Shown one piece after another: positions 30,772-39,734 of a stretch of 64,000 bases of DNA. The DNA lies in contig UEIF01000049.1 of assembly GCA_900468805.1 (NCBI GenBank), forward strand, positions 1 through 64,000, given 5' to 3'. The notes beneath the pieces were generated by a model. It searched no databases. It was not told the DNA's origin and was given only the letters and a program-made list of their open reading frames with translations. Each line of letters opens with the position of its first letter. Within the stretch, counting starts at the first letter, position 1. Position numbers and translations under genes: made by a program. This DNA comes from Hyphomicrobiales bacterium (GTDB lineage Bacteria > Pseudomonadota > Alphaproteobacteria > Rhizobiales > Rhizobiaceae).

Positions 30772-31671
30772 ATGGCGCATGAGAATTTCAACGACCTCGT
30801 TGCCTTCCTCACGGTTGCTCGGGAGCAGAGCTTCACCAAGGCGGCGGCCAAGCTCGGCGTCTCCCAGTCGGCTCTGAGCCAGACCGTCCGCGCTCTCGAG
30901 GGGCGTCTGGGCATAAGGCTTCTCACAAGGACGACACGCAGCGTGTCCCCGACCGAGGCCGGGGAACGGCTCCTCCAGACGGTCGGCCCGCGTTTCGAGG
31001 AAATCGAACTGGAACTGAGCGCGCTTAGTGAGCTGAAGGACAGGCCCTCGGGCAACATCCGCATCACCGCGGGGGAACATCCGGCCGTCTTGGTCCTCGC
31101 GCCTGCGATCCGCCAGTTGGCCGTCGACTATCCAGAGATCAACGTCGAGGTGATCGTCGACTACGGTTTGACCGATATCGTTGCGGAGCGCTACGACGCA
31201 GGCATTCGGCTTGGCGAGCAGGTGGCCAAGGACATGATCGCCGTGCGGGTGAGCGGCGACATGCGCATGGCAGTTGTGGGCACGCCCGGATACTTCGAGC
31301 GGCGTGGACGCCCGGAGACGCCTCAGGACCTGACCGGGCACAACTGCATCAACATGCGTCTTCCGACGAGGGGCGGCATATTCCCATGGGAATTCGAGCG
31401 TGACGGCAGGGAGATCAAGGTGCGCGTGGACGGACAGCTCGTCTTCAACAACCTGGCAATGCGCCTGGATGCTGTGCTGTCCGGCCTAGGTCTCGCATAC
31501 CTTCCGGAGGACCAGGTTGCCTCCCACGTGGCGGAAGGACGACTTGAGCGGGTTCTGGACGCGTGGTGCGAGCCGTTTCCGGGTTACCATCTCTACTATC
31601 CAAACCGGAGACATGCCTCGCCCGCCTTCTCGGTCTTCGTCGAAGCGCTCAGACAGCGGGCCAGGGGTTAG
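30772..31671 (+). CDS. LysR-family transcriptional regulator
   Basis: A 299-residue LysR regulator. The N-terminal HTH (about 5-65) reads FLTVAREQSFTKAAAKLGVSQSALSQTVRALE. The remaining part is the periplasmic-binding-protein-like effector domain, with the DTG-like region VDYGLTDIVAERYDAGIRLGE. It is divergent from the MFS/AKR/flavodoxin operon, which it presumably controls; the 121-base gap would hold both promoters. It resembles regulators of AKR/quinone-response operons. The ligand is unknown. Confidence 0.92.
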   Translation: MAHENFNDLVAFLTVAREQSFTKAAAKLGVSQSALSQTVRALEGRLGIRLLTRTTRSVSPTEAGERLLQTVGPRFEEIELELSALSELKDRPSGNIRITAGEHPAVLVLAPAIRQLAVDYPEINVEVIVDYGLTDIVAERYDAGIRLGEQVAKDMIAVRVSGDMRMAVVGTPGYFERRGRPETPQDLTGHNCINMRLPTRGGIFPWEFERDGREIKVRVDGQLVFNNLAMRLDAVLSGLGLAYLPEDQVASHVAEGRLERVLDAWCEPFPGYHLYYPNRRHASPAFSVFVEALRQRARG

Positions 31672-31802
31672 ATCGTCAAGGCTTATCAACTTTCCGCGAT
31701 TGATAAGCCTGCCTAATAGGGCCAATCAAGTTTGATCGGCTAATGCTGCGGCGCACCATCGCGTACCCTGACCTCTTCGCATCGTCAGGGAAGACTTGCA
31801 GA

Positions 31803-32282
31803 ATGAAGATCCTAAGAAAGAGCATTGCCTTGGCCGCGGCGATATTGGTGACGCTCACCGGATATCCGGTCCGCGCCGAGGAGAACCGCGTCCAGTTCCC
31901 GCCTGATCTCGGGGCTCTCGTCCACTACACCACGGTTCGTCGCGGTGACGTGACCGAACACATCATGACTACCCCTGATGCGCTCGAGGCGGTCAGGAAG
32001 GGGCAGCCCATTCCCGATGGTACCCATTTCGTGCTTGTCGACTACCGTGACAGCAAGGTCTACCGCTACTTTGTCATGCAGAAGGGCAAAGACTGGGGGA
32101 AGGACTACGACGAAGACCGTCGGACGGACGACTGGCAGTTCCAGTGGTTCTGGGCTGACAAGTCGGTGAACATGGACGAGAACACCGCCCGCTGTCAGTC
32201 CTGCCATTCGTCGCGATCCGACAGCAGTTTCCTCTATACCTTCGACGCGCTCGGTGCCTTCGACGGCAAGGTGTTCGAATGA
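31803..32282 (+). CDS. Cytochrome P460-family c-type haem protein
   Basis: A 159-residue periplasmic protein. The start MKILRKSIALAAAILVTL begins a Sec signal peptide ending near VRAEE. A single haem-binding CQSCH motif lies at 131-135. The beta-rich domain with VLVDYRDSKVYRYFVMQKG fits the P460 family (hydroxylamine or small-nitrogen oxidation, or cytochrome c' beta relatives). It overlaps the next gene by ATGA, so the two form an operon. Electron transfer to the downstream membrane protein is plausible. No other nitrogen-oxide genes are nearby. Confidence 0.8.
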   Translation: MKILRKSIALAAAILVTLTGYPVRAEENRVQFPPDLGALVHYTTVRRGDVTEHIMTTPDALEAVRKGQPIPDGTHFVLVDYRDSKVYRYFVMQKGKDWGKDYDEDRRTDDWQFQWFWADKSVNMDENTARCQSCHSSRSDSSFLYTFDALGAFDGKVFE

Positions 32283-32974
32283 GTCCGGTGTTTCTGACCC
32301 GGCTCGTTCTGGATTTTGTGGCAGTCGGGTTCTTCGTGATGGCGATGGCCTACTGGTGGCTCGACAACCGCACGCACGAACTTGTCGGAACAGTCATGTT
32401 TGCTCTGCTTTTCCTTCACAACGTCTTCAACCGCCGTTGGTGGGGCAGGCTACCGAAGACGAGGCGCGCGTCACGGCCATGGATCACGGTGGTTCTCAAT
32501 CTGACGCTCCTGGTTTCCATGGTCGCTCTCATGAGCACCAGTGTGCTCGTTTCCCAATCGCTGTTCAGGCAGGTTGCCGTCGGCGGCGCGACCGCCCGCG
32601 AAATCCATATTCTCGCGGCTTACTGGTCGCTGGTCGTCGTAGCGCTTCACCTGGGACTGCACTGGTCGATCGTCATGAACGTGGCGCGCGCCATCCTGGG
32701 CATCTCAGGGAAGAATGCCACCCGCACTCTGGCGCTCAGGCTTGCGTCCGTCGGCATTACCGTGCATGGCGTGCACAGTTCTTTCGAACTCGGGATATGG
32801 CCGCGGTTGCTCAACCTTCCAACCATGCAATTCTGGGATTTCAACGAGGACACGGTTGGCTTCTTCATTCACCTCGGGTCGCTCCTAGGTTCGTTCATCG
32901 TGCTAGGGCATTACACCATAGTTGCCATTGGCCTTCGCCCGCGGCGTACCGAGCCTGCGATGCACCCTAACTGA
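32279..32974 (+). CDS. DUF4405-family membrane protein (possible haem-b membrane subunit)
   Basis: A 231-residue inner-membrane protein with about five hydrophobic segments. Histidines fall in or next to them (LLFLHNVFNRRWW, IHILAAYWSLVVVALHLGLHWS, ITVHGVHSSF, LGHYTIVAI). This pattern, and the FNRRWW segment, match DUF4405 proteins related to cytochrome-b/ferric-reductase-like membrane proteins. Coupled by ATGA to the P460 gene, so it may be the membrane partner taking or giving electrons. Haem binding is inference from the histidines. Confidence 0.75.
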   Translation: MSPVFLTRLVLDFVAVGFFVMAMAYWWLDNRTHELVGTVMFALLFLHNVFNRRWWGRLPKTRRASRPWITVVLNLTLLVSMVALMSTSVLVSQSLFRQVAVGGATAREIHILAAYWSLVVVALHLGLHWSIVMNVARAILGISGKNATRTLALRLASVGITVHGVHSSFELGIWPRLLNLPTMQFWDFNEDTVGFFIHLGSLLGSFIVLGHYTIVAIGLRPRRTEPAMHPN

Positions 32975-33040
32975 CATGACTGCAATCGGCGCGATGCGTA
33001 TCCGGGTTCCGATCCAAATAAGCTGGCGGATATTCGTCCG

Positions 33041-34138
33041 TTACAATTCGAGATCAAGCTGGGCCTGCTGGTGCGTATTGCCGGCTCCTGCGCCTGTCAG
33101 CGAAGAAAGCGTCACGCCGAGCAGGCGCACAGGGCGCTTGAACGGATAGACGGTCGCAAGAAGTGCTGATGATGCGTCGAGGATTTCAGCCACGTTGGCG
33201 AACGGGATTGCCTCCGTTCGACTGCGCGTTGCCTGGGTGAAGTCCGAATATTTGATTTTCACGGTCACCGTCTTGCCGCCGATGCCCTGCGCCTCGCAGT
33301 AGCGCCAGACCTTTTCGGCAAGCGGCCTCAGTTCTGCGTTGGCAAGATCGAGATCGATGATGTCTTCGATAAAGGTGTCCTCGGCACCGACGGATTTTCT
33401 GATCCGATCGGGCTTGACCTGTCGCTCGTCGATGCCGCGGGCAATGCCATAAAAATATGGTCCTGACTTCCCGAAATGCTCCTGCAGGAAAGCAAGCGAT
33501 TTCGATTTAAGATCGGCGCCGGTCTCGATCCCGTATTTCCGCATACGCTCGGCGGTGGCTGGCCCCACGCCATGGAATTTATTGATCCGGAGGGCCTCGA
33601 CAAATGCTGGCCCGTTCTTGGGCGTGATGACGGCCTGACCATTAGGCTTGTTGAGGTCGCTCGCCATCTTGGCCAGGAACTTGTTGTAGGAAATCCCGGC
33701 CGACGCGTTGAGGCCGGTGACCTGCTTGATCTTTGCACGGATCTCCAGTGCAATCTCGCTGGCGATCTCCATGCCCTTGAGATTTTCGGTGACGTCGAGG
33801 TAGGCCTCGTCGAGGGATAGCGGCTCGATCAGCGGCGTGTATTCCGCAAAAATCTCACGGATCTGTTGGGACACTGCCTTGTAGATGTCAAAACGCGGCG
33901 GCACGAAAATCAGATCCGGGCATTTGCGCTTGGCGGTTACCGAGGGCATCGCCGAGTGAACACCGAATTTGCGCGCTTCGTAGCTCGCCGCCGCCACCAC
34001 GCCGCGGGCGGCCGATCCACCGACGGCAATCGGTTTGCCGCGCAATTCCGGGTTATCGCGTTGCTCAACCGACGCATAAAACGCGTCCATGTCGACATGC
34101 ACGATTTTTCGGACGGGGGATGAGCTCATGTTGTTCAT
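33041..34138 (-). CDS. dinB: DNA polymerase IV (translesion, Y family)
   Basis: A 365-residue error-prone DNA polymerase bypassing lesions during SOS. The start MNNMSSSPVRK is set by the Y-family N-terminus HVDMDAFYASVEQRDNPEL. The catalytic acidic residues are in VDMDAFYAS and PLSLDEAYLDVT. The thumb helix-hairpin-helix region (FHGVGPATAERM) and the little-finger domain follow. Length is normal for DinB1. It is monocistronic, with a near-consensus LexA box upstream. Rhizobia usually have more than one dinB, so this may be an accessory copy. Confidence 0.93.
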   Translation of the reverse strand: MNNMSSSPVRKIVHVDMDAFYASVEQRDNPELRGKPIAVGGSAARGVVAAASYEARKFGVHSAMPSVTAKRKCPDLIFVPPRFDIYKAVSQQIREIFAEYTPLIEPLSLDEAYLDVTENLKGMEIASEIALEIRAKIKQVTGLNASAGISYNKFLAKMASDLNKPNGQAVITPKNGPAFVEALRINKFHGVGPATAERMRKYGIETGADLKSKSLAFLQEHFGKSGPYFYGIARGIDERQVKPDRIRKSVGAEDTFIEDIIDLDLANAELRPLAEKVWRYCEAQGIGGKTVTVKIKYSDFTQATRSRTEAIPFANVAEILDASSALLATVYPFKRPVRLLGVTLSSLTGAGAGNTHQQAQLDLEL

Positions 34139-34177
34139 GGCGGCTTCAGCGATCGGAGCGGCATTTATATCATGCAG

Positions 34178-34192
34178 AAACAAAAAGAGAAC
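34178..34192 (-). promoter_or_regulatory. Near-consensus alphaproteobacterial LexA (SOS) box upstream of dinB
   Basis: Minus-strand GTTC-TCTTTTT-GTTT matches the alphaproteobacterial LexA operator GTTC-N7-GTTC except for the last base, 40 bases upstream of the dinB start. Alphaproteobacteria use this direct-repeat form. The rest of 34139-34464 shows no gene. Confidence 0.55.
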
Positions 34193-34464
34193 ATAGCAGG
34201 CTTTGCTGCGATTTCAACGATTTCGATGTGGCGGTTGCCGCGCCGCTACCGGCCGCCGAAGGCCTTTTCGTTCTGTCAATATCAGCCTCAGCAGTCGGAC
34301 GTCGGCGTCGCCCTGTGCGTGCTCTAACGTTGGCGGGCCGGCAGGACAGCTGGCGCGATCACCCGATAGGGTTAGCGCGGTACGTATTGTAGAATGTGCG
34401 GATATACGCATAATTTCTGCGGCTGGCACTGCCAGGCAAGATCGTCGAGGCTCTGGGGGATCCC

Positions 34465-35487
34465 ATGGAAACAATCGTCGAAGACGCCCATGCTGGCGTA
34501 GTGTCGCCCGAACTCGTAGTTGACGCACTATTTGCGTGCCGAAAGACTGCAGCGATCAGGGCGGCCATCGAGCTCGATCTCTTTACTCACATCGGCGAGG
34601 GCAAAACGGCAGCATTGCTGGCATCGGCAACAAGCGCCTCGGAGCGTGGGGTGCGTATCCTGTGCGACTACCTCGTGGTACATGGTTTCCTGACGAAGGA
34701 GAGCGGACAGTACCGAATGACGCCCTCGACCAGAATGTTCCTCGATCGCAATTCGCCGGCCTATATGGGCTCTGCCGTCGAGTTCGTCGCTGCACCCGAA
34801 ATACTGGATAATTTTCTGCGCGATCCGGCCGCCGCCGTGCGAAACGGTGGTTCGGCCGGGCTTGCGAACATGTCCCCAGACAACCCCGTTTGGGTGAAGT
34901 TTGCGCGCGGCATGGGCTCGTTTACCGGGCTCAGCGCCAAAATACTGGCTGGCGAAATCTCCGGCTGGCAGAGCCCTCCCAAAAAGGTTTTGGACATCGC
35001 TGCAGGTCCAGGCGTTTTCGGGATCGAAATTGCGAAGGCCTTTCCATCGGCGGAGATCGTCGCCGTCGACTGGGCTGCGGTGTTGGAGCTGTCGCGGCAG
35101 AATGCGAAAAAAGCCGGCGTGGCGGACCGGTACCGGACGATCGCCGGCAGCGCCTTCGATGTGGAATGGGGCACGGGTTATGATCTCGTCCTGCTTCCGA
35201 ATTTTCTGCACCACTTCGATTTGCCGACATGTGCCCAACTGTTACGAAAGATCATCTCGAGCCTGGCAGAGGATGGTCGGATCGTTGCGGTCGATTTCGT
35301 GCCGAACGAAGACGGCGTGTCGCCGCCTTTTCCCGCGGCCTTCTCCTGGGAGATGCTTGTCGGCACGCCGGCGGGCCAGGCCTATACGCAAAGTGAGCTG
35401 ACCGAAATGGCAAGACTGGCTGGCCTTGCCGGCGTCATGGTCAAACCGATGCCGCCAACTCCGGCAAGCCTCATTCTCTTCGAATAG
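34465..35487 (+). CDS. SAM-dependent methyltransferase (O-methyltransferase family 2 type)
   Basis: A 340-residue methyltransferase. The N-terminal winged-helix dimerisation domain (about 15-95: ALFACRKTAAIRAAIELDLFTHIGEG) is followed by a Rossmann SAM domain with motif I VLDIAAGPGVFGIEIAKAFP (about 175-195), the acidic end VAVDW, and LPNFLHHFD. This layout matches hydroxyneurosporene/caffeate-type O-methyltransferases acting on small phenolic or polyketide-like hydroxyls. No biosynthetic genes are adjacent. It converges on the CocE-type hydrolase, overlapping it by 17 bases at the 3' ends. Confidence 0.82.
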   Translation: METIVEDAHAGVVSPELVVDALFACRKTAAIRAAIELDLFTHIGEGKTAALLASATSASERGVRILCDYLVVHGFLTKESGQYRMTPSTRMFLDRNSPAYMGSAVEFVAAPEILDNFLRDPAAAVRNGGSAGLANMSPDNPVWVKFARGMGSFTGLSAKILAGEISGWQSPPKKVLDIAAGPGVFGIEIAKAFPSAEIVAVDWAAVLELSRQNAKKAGVADRYRTIAGSAFDVEWGTGYDLVLLPNFLHHFDLPTCAQLLRKIISSLAEDGRIVAVDFVPNEDGVSPPFPAAFSWEMLVGTPAGQAYTQSELTEMARLAGLAGVMVKPMPPTPASLILFE

Positions 35488-37234
35488 CCGATCGACCGCC
35501 GCCTGCGTCGTGCAACCCGGCCAGTGATGCCGCTATCGGATAGGCTGCGGTCACGACCGGCAGGACGAGCCGGCTTGGATAGCAGGTCCCGGAAAAGATG
35601 CGCTGCTCGGCCGTCGCGAAATCCGATTGCCTCGCAAGAGTGGAAGCGATGCCAGACTGCGGATTGCGATCGAAACGCGGGAAGTTCGAGGAGGCGATCT
35701 GCAGCCGTAGCCGATGCCCCTTCTTCAGCAAGCGGCTCATATGTCCGAGGCGGATGGAGATCTCCTGAGGTTCGTCGCTCGCTTCGCTTCGGTTCCATCG
35801 CAGGATCCCATCGACAATGCCGACGCTTTTTCCATCCGAATCGACCTCGCACAGCTTGGCCGTCCAGTCACAGGTCATGGCCGAAGTCGTGACCCAGAGG
35901 CTCGCCGTCACCAGCCCCGTCACCTCCAGATCGTCGCGAAGTGGATGACCGGTAAAGACCAGGACGTCTTCTCGTGTCTCAATCCCCGTCTGATCGCGCG
36001 GTCCTGAATTGCGGCCAAGAAGCAGGCCGGGCAGAAATGTCGCACCGCCAATGCTCGGCACCGGGGTCGACGGATCGGACATGTAGGTGCTGGTCGCTTT
36101 CGCACCCGGTGCCGTACCCAGCGCGCCTCGGCTGCAATCGAGAAAATGCGGTACGGCGATCGTATCAGGAAGCGGCCAGTCGGGAGCAGCGTGCCAGCTG
36201 TTGGAACCCGAACGGAAATATCGGACCATCGGCGATCTCGGTTGGCGGCCCTGGAGAACGCTGTCGAAAAAATCCAGGTTCTCTTCCGCAAGGTCGACGC
36301 TTGATGCAGCATAGCCGAGCCACTCTTCGCCCTGCCAGTCGCTTGGATTGCCATGAGACCAAGGGCCGATGATGAGCCGGTCCGGCATCTGGCTGTTGCC
36401 CGCCCAGCGCGATTTCGCCTGTTCAAAAAGCTCGATAGAACCTTCCAGGAAGAGGTCGTTCCACCCGGCGACGACGAGCATCGCGGTGTGGTTTGTTTGG
36501 GTCCAGTCGAGCCGGTCAGTTCCGGGCCTGCTGTCGACCGCCTGCGGATCGAACCAGTCGCGAACGTAGGGTGCAAGCTCTGTGATCGCTTCATCGAGGA
36601 TTGGCAGCCTCGCGAATGCCGCAGCAGGATCTCGCTGCAAAAGTTCGAGCAACGCCTGCACACGGTCGCGCATATCGGCTGGCATCGCCGCCATTCGATG
36701 CTGGATATGATCGGCCCCAAGCGACTCGATCACCCACAGCAGCAGAAATGCAAGTTCGAGGGCACCGCCGCGATACATCCATGTTTCGCCGTGGCGTGCG
36801 GTCGTCAGTTGCGGCGCAATCGCCGCCAGCCCCACGGGATCCTCTTGGAGCGCCAGCACCTGCGTTGCGCCGACATACGACGCCCCGAACATTGCGACCT
36901 TTCCGTTGCAGAAGGACTGGCGTCGCAGCCATTCGATCGTGTCGGCACTGTCACGTCCTTCGAATTTGAAGGGAACGAAATCGCCGTCCGACTGATAGCG
37001 GCCCCGCGTATCCTGGACCGCGATCGCATAACCCCGGCGTAGCGCCGTCTGGAATTCCAGGGCGGAAATATATTGCGAGCCGAAGGGCGTTTCCTTGCGA
37101 TAGGGAGTGCGTTGCAGAAGCACCGGGCAGGCGCCGTCCGTCGCGGGAAGCCAGATATCGGTCTTCAGGATCACGCCGTCACGCATTGCCACATCGACAT
37201 TGTCGAGCAGCCTGAACGTTGCCTGTTTCGTCAT
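35471..37234 (-). CDS. CocE/NonD-family hydrolase
   Basis: A 587-residue alpha/beta-hydrolase of the X-Pro dipeptidyl-peptidase / cocaine-esterase group. The nucleophile motif is GASYVG (about residue 117 region), the catalytic His lies in IIGPWSHGNPS, and the C-terminal jelly-roll domain (about 330-587) carries SIRLGHMSRLLKKGHRLRLQI. Cleaves esters or amides. It is six bases downstream of the sugar permease in the isomerase/ABC operon. It may therefore deacylate an imported esterified sugar; that role is inference. No signal peptide. Confidence 0.85.
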   Translation of the reverse strand: MTKQATFRLLDNVDVAMRDGVILKTDIWLPATDGACPVLLQRTPYRKETPFGSQYISALEFQTALRRGYAIAVQDTRGRYQSDGDFVPFKFEGRDSADTIEWLRRQSFCNGKVAMFGASYVGATQVLALQEDPVGLAAIAPQLTTARHGETWMYRGGALELAFLLLWVIESLGADHIQHRMAAMPADMRDRVQALLELLQRDPAAAFARLPILDEAITELAPYVRDWFDPQAVDSRPGTDRLDWTQTNHTAMLVVAGWNDLFLEGSIELFEQAKSRWAGNSQMPDRLIIGPWSHGNPSDWQGEEWLGYAASSVDLAEENLDFFDSVLQGRQPRSPMVRYFRSGSNSWHAAPDWPLPDTIAVPHFLDCSRGALGTAPGAKATSTYMSDPSTPVPSIGGATFLPGLLLGRNSGPRDQTGIETREDVLVFTGHPLRDDLEVTGLVTASLWVTTSAMTCDWTAKLCEVDSDGKSVGIVDGILRWNRSEASDEPQEISIRLGHMSRLLKKGHRLRLQIASSNFPRFDRNPQSGIASTLARQSDFATAEQRIFSGTCYPSRLVLPVVTAAYPIAASLAGLHDAGGGRSAIRRE

Positions 37235-37240
37235 GGTTCC

Positions 37241-38242
37241 TCAGCGCCTTCCGACGAGCCGCTGCCGTAACTGGTCAAAGGATACGGCAAGAATGAGCAG
37301 AATGCCGGTAGCAGCTTGCTGCCAGGAAGAATTGATGTTCATCAGCGTCAGGCCATTGTTCAAGACACCGACGATCAGCAGGCCGATCACCGTGCCGAAC
37401 ATCGTTCCGGTGCCGCCCTTCAACGATGTTCCACCGAGAATGACGGCGGTGACAACCGCGAGTTCCAGACCTAGGCCGGTCGTGCCGGATGTCGAGCCAA
37501 GCTGCGAGGCACTCATCAGTCCCCCGAGCCCGATGAAAGCGCCCGATAACAGGAAACTTGAGAAGACCACGCGCTTTGTCTTGATACCAACCAGGCGCGC
37601 TGCATTTTCATTGGCGCCGATCGCATAAATGGACCGGCCGAACACGGTGCGCTTGAGGACGATGCCGATCACGATCGCCACGAGAATGAAGACCAGCGCC
37701 GACAGCGGGATATTGAAGAGGGGGCGCCAGATTGCCCAATCGAAATTGGCGATCAGCAGGTTCTTGCCGCCGCCGATCGACTGGGTCAGTCCTCGGAAGA
37801 TTGCCAGCGTTCCGAGCGTGGTGATCAGCGCATTAACGCCGATTTTTGTGACCAGAAAGCCGTTGATCACGCCGATGCCCATGCCGACGACCAGCGCGAG
37901 GGCACTTGCCGGCACGATGCCGATACTGTTGACGGTCAGGGCCATGACAAGCGCCACGAAGGCAACACCGCTGCCGACCGACAGATCGAACTGGCCGGCG
38001 ATCAGCAGCATCGTTCCGCCGGCAGCGAGCACGCCAGTTATGGACAGCGCGGTGATCACGTTGACCCAGTTGCCCCAAGTCAGGAAATAGGGCGAGCTCA
38101 ACGAAAAGAAGACGATTTCCGCGATCAGGAAGGCGAGAAGGGCCGCCGATTCCGGTGTCTTGCGAAAGAAGCTGGCCTTGTCACCATTCGCGTCAGTGTC
38201 CGCCATGGTTGTCATGGCCTCGGTTTGAAGCTTGTCATGCAT
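37241..38242 (-). CDS. Sugar ABC permease (RbsC type)
   Basis: A 333-residue CUT2 permease of the inner membrane. The start MHDKLQTEAM is selected by AGGAGG eight bases upstream; it overlaps the ATPase gene by eight bases. RbsC-family marks: GQFDLSVGSGVAFVALV, NGFLVTKIGVNALITTLGT, IGANENAARLVGIKTKR and GGTSLKGGTGTMFGTVIGLLI. It works with the ATPase and binding protein in the same operon to import a pentose or related sugar. Confidence 0.93.
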   Translation of the reverse strand: MHDKLQTEAMTTMADTDANGDKASFFRKTPESAALLAFLIAEIVFFSLSSPYFLTWGNWVNVITALSITGVLAAGGTMLLIAGQFDLSVGSGVAFVALVMALTVNSIGIVPASALALVVGMGIGVINGFLVTKIGVNALITTLGTLAIFRGLTQSIGGGKNLLIANFDWAIWRPLFNIPLSALVFILVAIVIGIVLKRTVFGRSIYAIGANENAARLVGIKTKRVVFSSFLLSGAFIGLGGLMSASQLGSTSGTTGLGLELAVVTAVILGGTSLKGGTGTMFGTVIGLLIVGVLNNGLTLMNINSSWQQAATGILLILAVSFDQLRQRLVGRR

Positions 38243-39734
38243 GGACACCGCCTCCTGCGGCCTCTGTCAGGGTTTCGGTCGAAATACGCTCATGCGGAAT
38301 TTCCGCGATCAACTGTCCGCGCACGAGCACCAGCGCGCGGCTGGCGACCGCATTGATGTCTTCATAGTCGGAGGTCGCGATGATGATGGCATGGCCCTTG
38401 ACCGTAAGTTCCGCCAGCACACGATAGATCTCCTGGCGGGCGCCGACATCGACCCCGCGCGTCGGCTCCGTCAAGACAAGGATTTTCGAACCCGCCTCAA
38501 GCCAGCGGCCGAGCAACACCTTCTGCTGATTGCCGCCTGACAATTCGGTAATCGTCTGGCTGCCGGACGCGTCCGCCTTTACACGCAGCTCCCGGTGCCA
38601 TCTGGAATAGGCTGCGCGTAGCCGATCGCCGCTCAGCATGCCGTAACGCGCCAGCCGCGACCAGCTCGGTGCGGACAGGTTTTCGGCGAGCGTCATGGTG
38701 CGCAGAAGCCCCTCGCTTGCCCGATCGGCCGGCAAATGGCCGATGGACGCCGCGATCGCCTCGGCGGGGTGACGAAAGCGCACCGACTTGCCATTGACGA
38801 TCAGCGTGCCTTGATCGAACGCGCGTGCACCGACCAGCGATGCGGCGAGCTCCTGAACGCCGGAGCCGACTTTGCCATACATGCCGAGGATCTCGCCGGG
38901 GCACAGCGAGAAGGAGATATTCGAAAAGGCATCGGAGGCGAGACGATCGGCCTCAAGCACCGGCTGTGCGACTGAGGAGGGGGCGGCAAGTGCGTGGCGC
39001 GCATGGGCAACCGCCCGCCCGACCATCGCTTCGATCACCTGTTCCTGGCTGACCTCGCTGGTTGGACGATCGAGCGAAACGCGGCCGTCGCGCAGCACGC
39101 AGACACGATCGGCCAGGGCAAAGACCTCGTCGAGCCGGTGGGTGATATAGAGAATAGCGGTTCCGCGTTCGGCCAGACGCCGGATCAGCTGAAAGAGCTT
39201 ACGCGCCTCAGCGTCCGATAGGGCAGCCGTCGCCTCGTCGAAGATGATGCATTTCGAGGTGCCGATCGTTGCGCGGGCGATTTCGATGATCTGCCGCTCG
39301 CCGAGCCTGAGGTTTGCCACTTTCGCCGTCAAAGGCAAGTCGGCACCGAGAAGATCGAGCGCTTCGCGTGCCATCGACTGCATCGCCCGGCGATCAAGAA
39401 GGCCGCCCCTGGTCGGCCACGCGCCAAGCAGGATATTTTCCGCAACCGTCAGGGTCGGGGCATCGGCAATCTCCTGGGCGATCAGTCTTATGCCGGCATC
39501 CCTTGCATCACTCACGCCATGGAAGGATGCTGCCTTGCCGTCCACGGCTATTGTGCCATCGTCCGGCCGGTGATCACCGGCCAGAATGCGCACGAAGGTG
39601 GATTTACCGGCACCGTTTTCCCCGAGCAGGGCGGTGATCGTCCCGCCCGCAAGATCGAGGTCCACGCCATGCAGGACCTCGACGGAGCCGAACGATTTCC
39701 GGATGCCGCGCACGGCAAGGAAGTCGGTGGTCAT
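38235..39734 (-). CDS. Sugar ABC transporter ATPase, two-domain RbsA/MglA type
   Basis: A 499-residue tandem ATPase for a CUT2 importer. Domain 1: Walker A GENGAGKST, degenerate signature LRLGERQIIEIARA, Walker B CIIFDEATAALS. Domain 2: degenerate Walker A (MYGKVGSGVQE), signature LSGGNQQKVLLGRW, and Walker B ILVLTEPTRGVD, in which the usual Asp before Glu is replaced by Thr. Asymmetric domain degeneration is normal in this family; the LTEP variant is notable. It overlaps the binding-protein gene by ATGA and the permease by eight bases. Confidence 0.93.
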   Translation of the reverse strand: MTTDFLAVRGIRKSFGSVEVLHGVDLDLAGGTITALLGENGAGKSTFVRILAGDHRPDDGTIAVDGKAASFHGVSDARDAGIRLIAQEIADAPTLTVAENILLGAWPTRGGLLDRRAMQSMAREALDLLGADLPLTAKVANLRLGERQIIEIARATIGTSKCIIFDEATAALSDAEARKLFQLIRRLAERGTAILYITHRLDEVFALADRVCVLRDGRVSLDRPTSEVSQEQVIEAMVGRAVAHARHALAAPSSVAQPVLEADRLASDAFSNISFSLCPGEILGMYGKVGSGVQELAASLVGARAFDQGTLIVNGKSVRFRHPAEAIAASIGHLPADRASEGLLRTMTLAENLSAPSWSRLARYGMLSGDRLRAAYSRWHRELRVKADASGSQTITELSGGNQQKVLLGRWLEAGSKILVLTEPTRGVDVGARQEIYRVLAELTVKGHAIIIATSDYEDINAVASRALVLVRGQLIAEIPHERISTETLTEAAGGGVHA

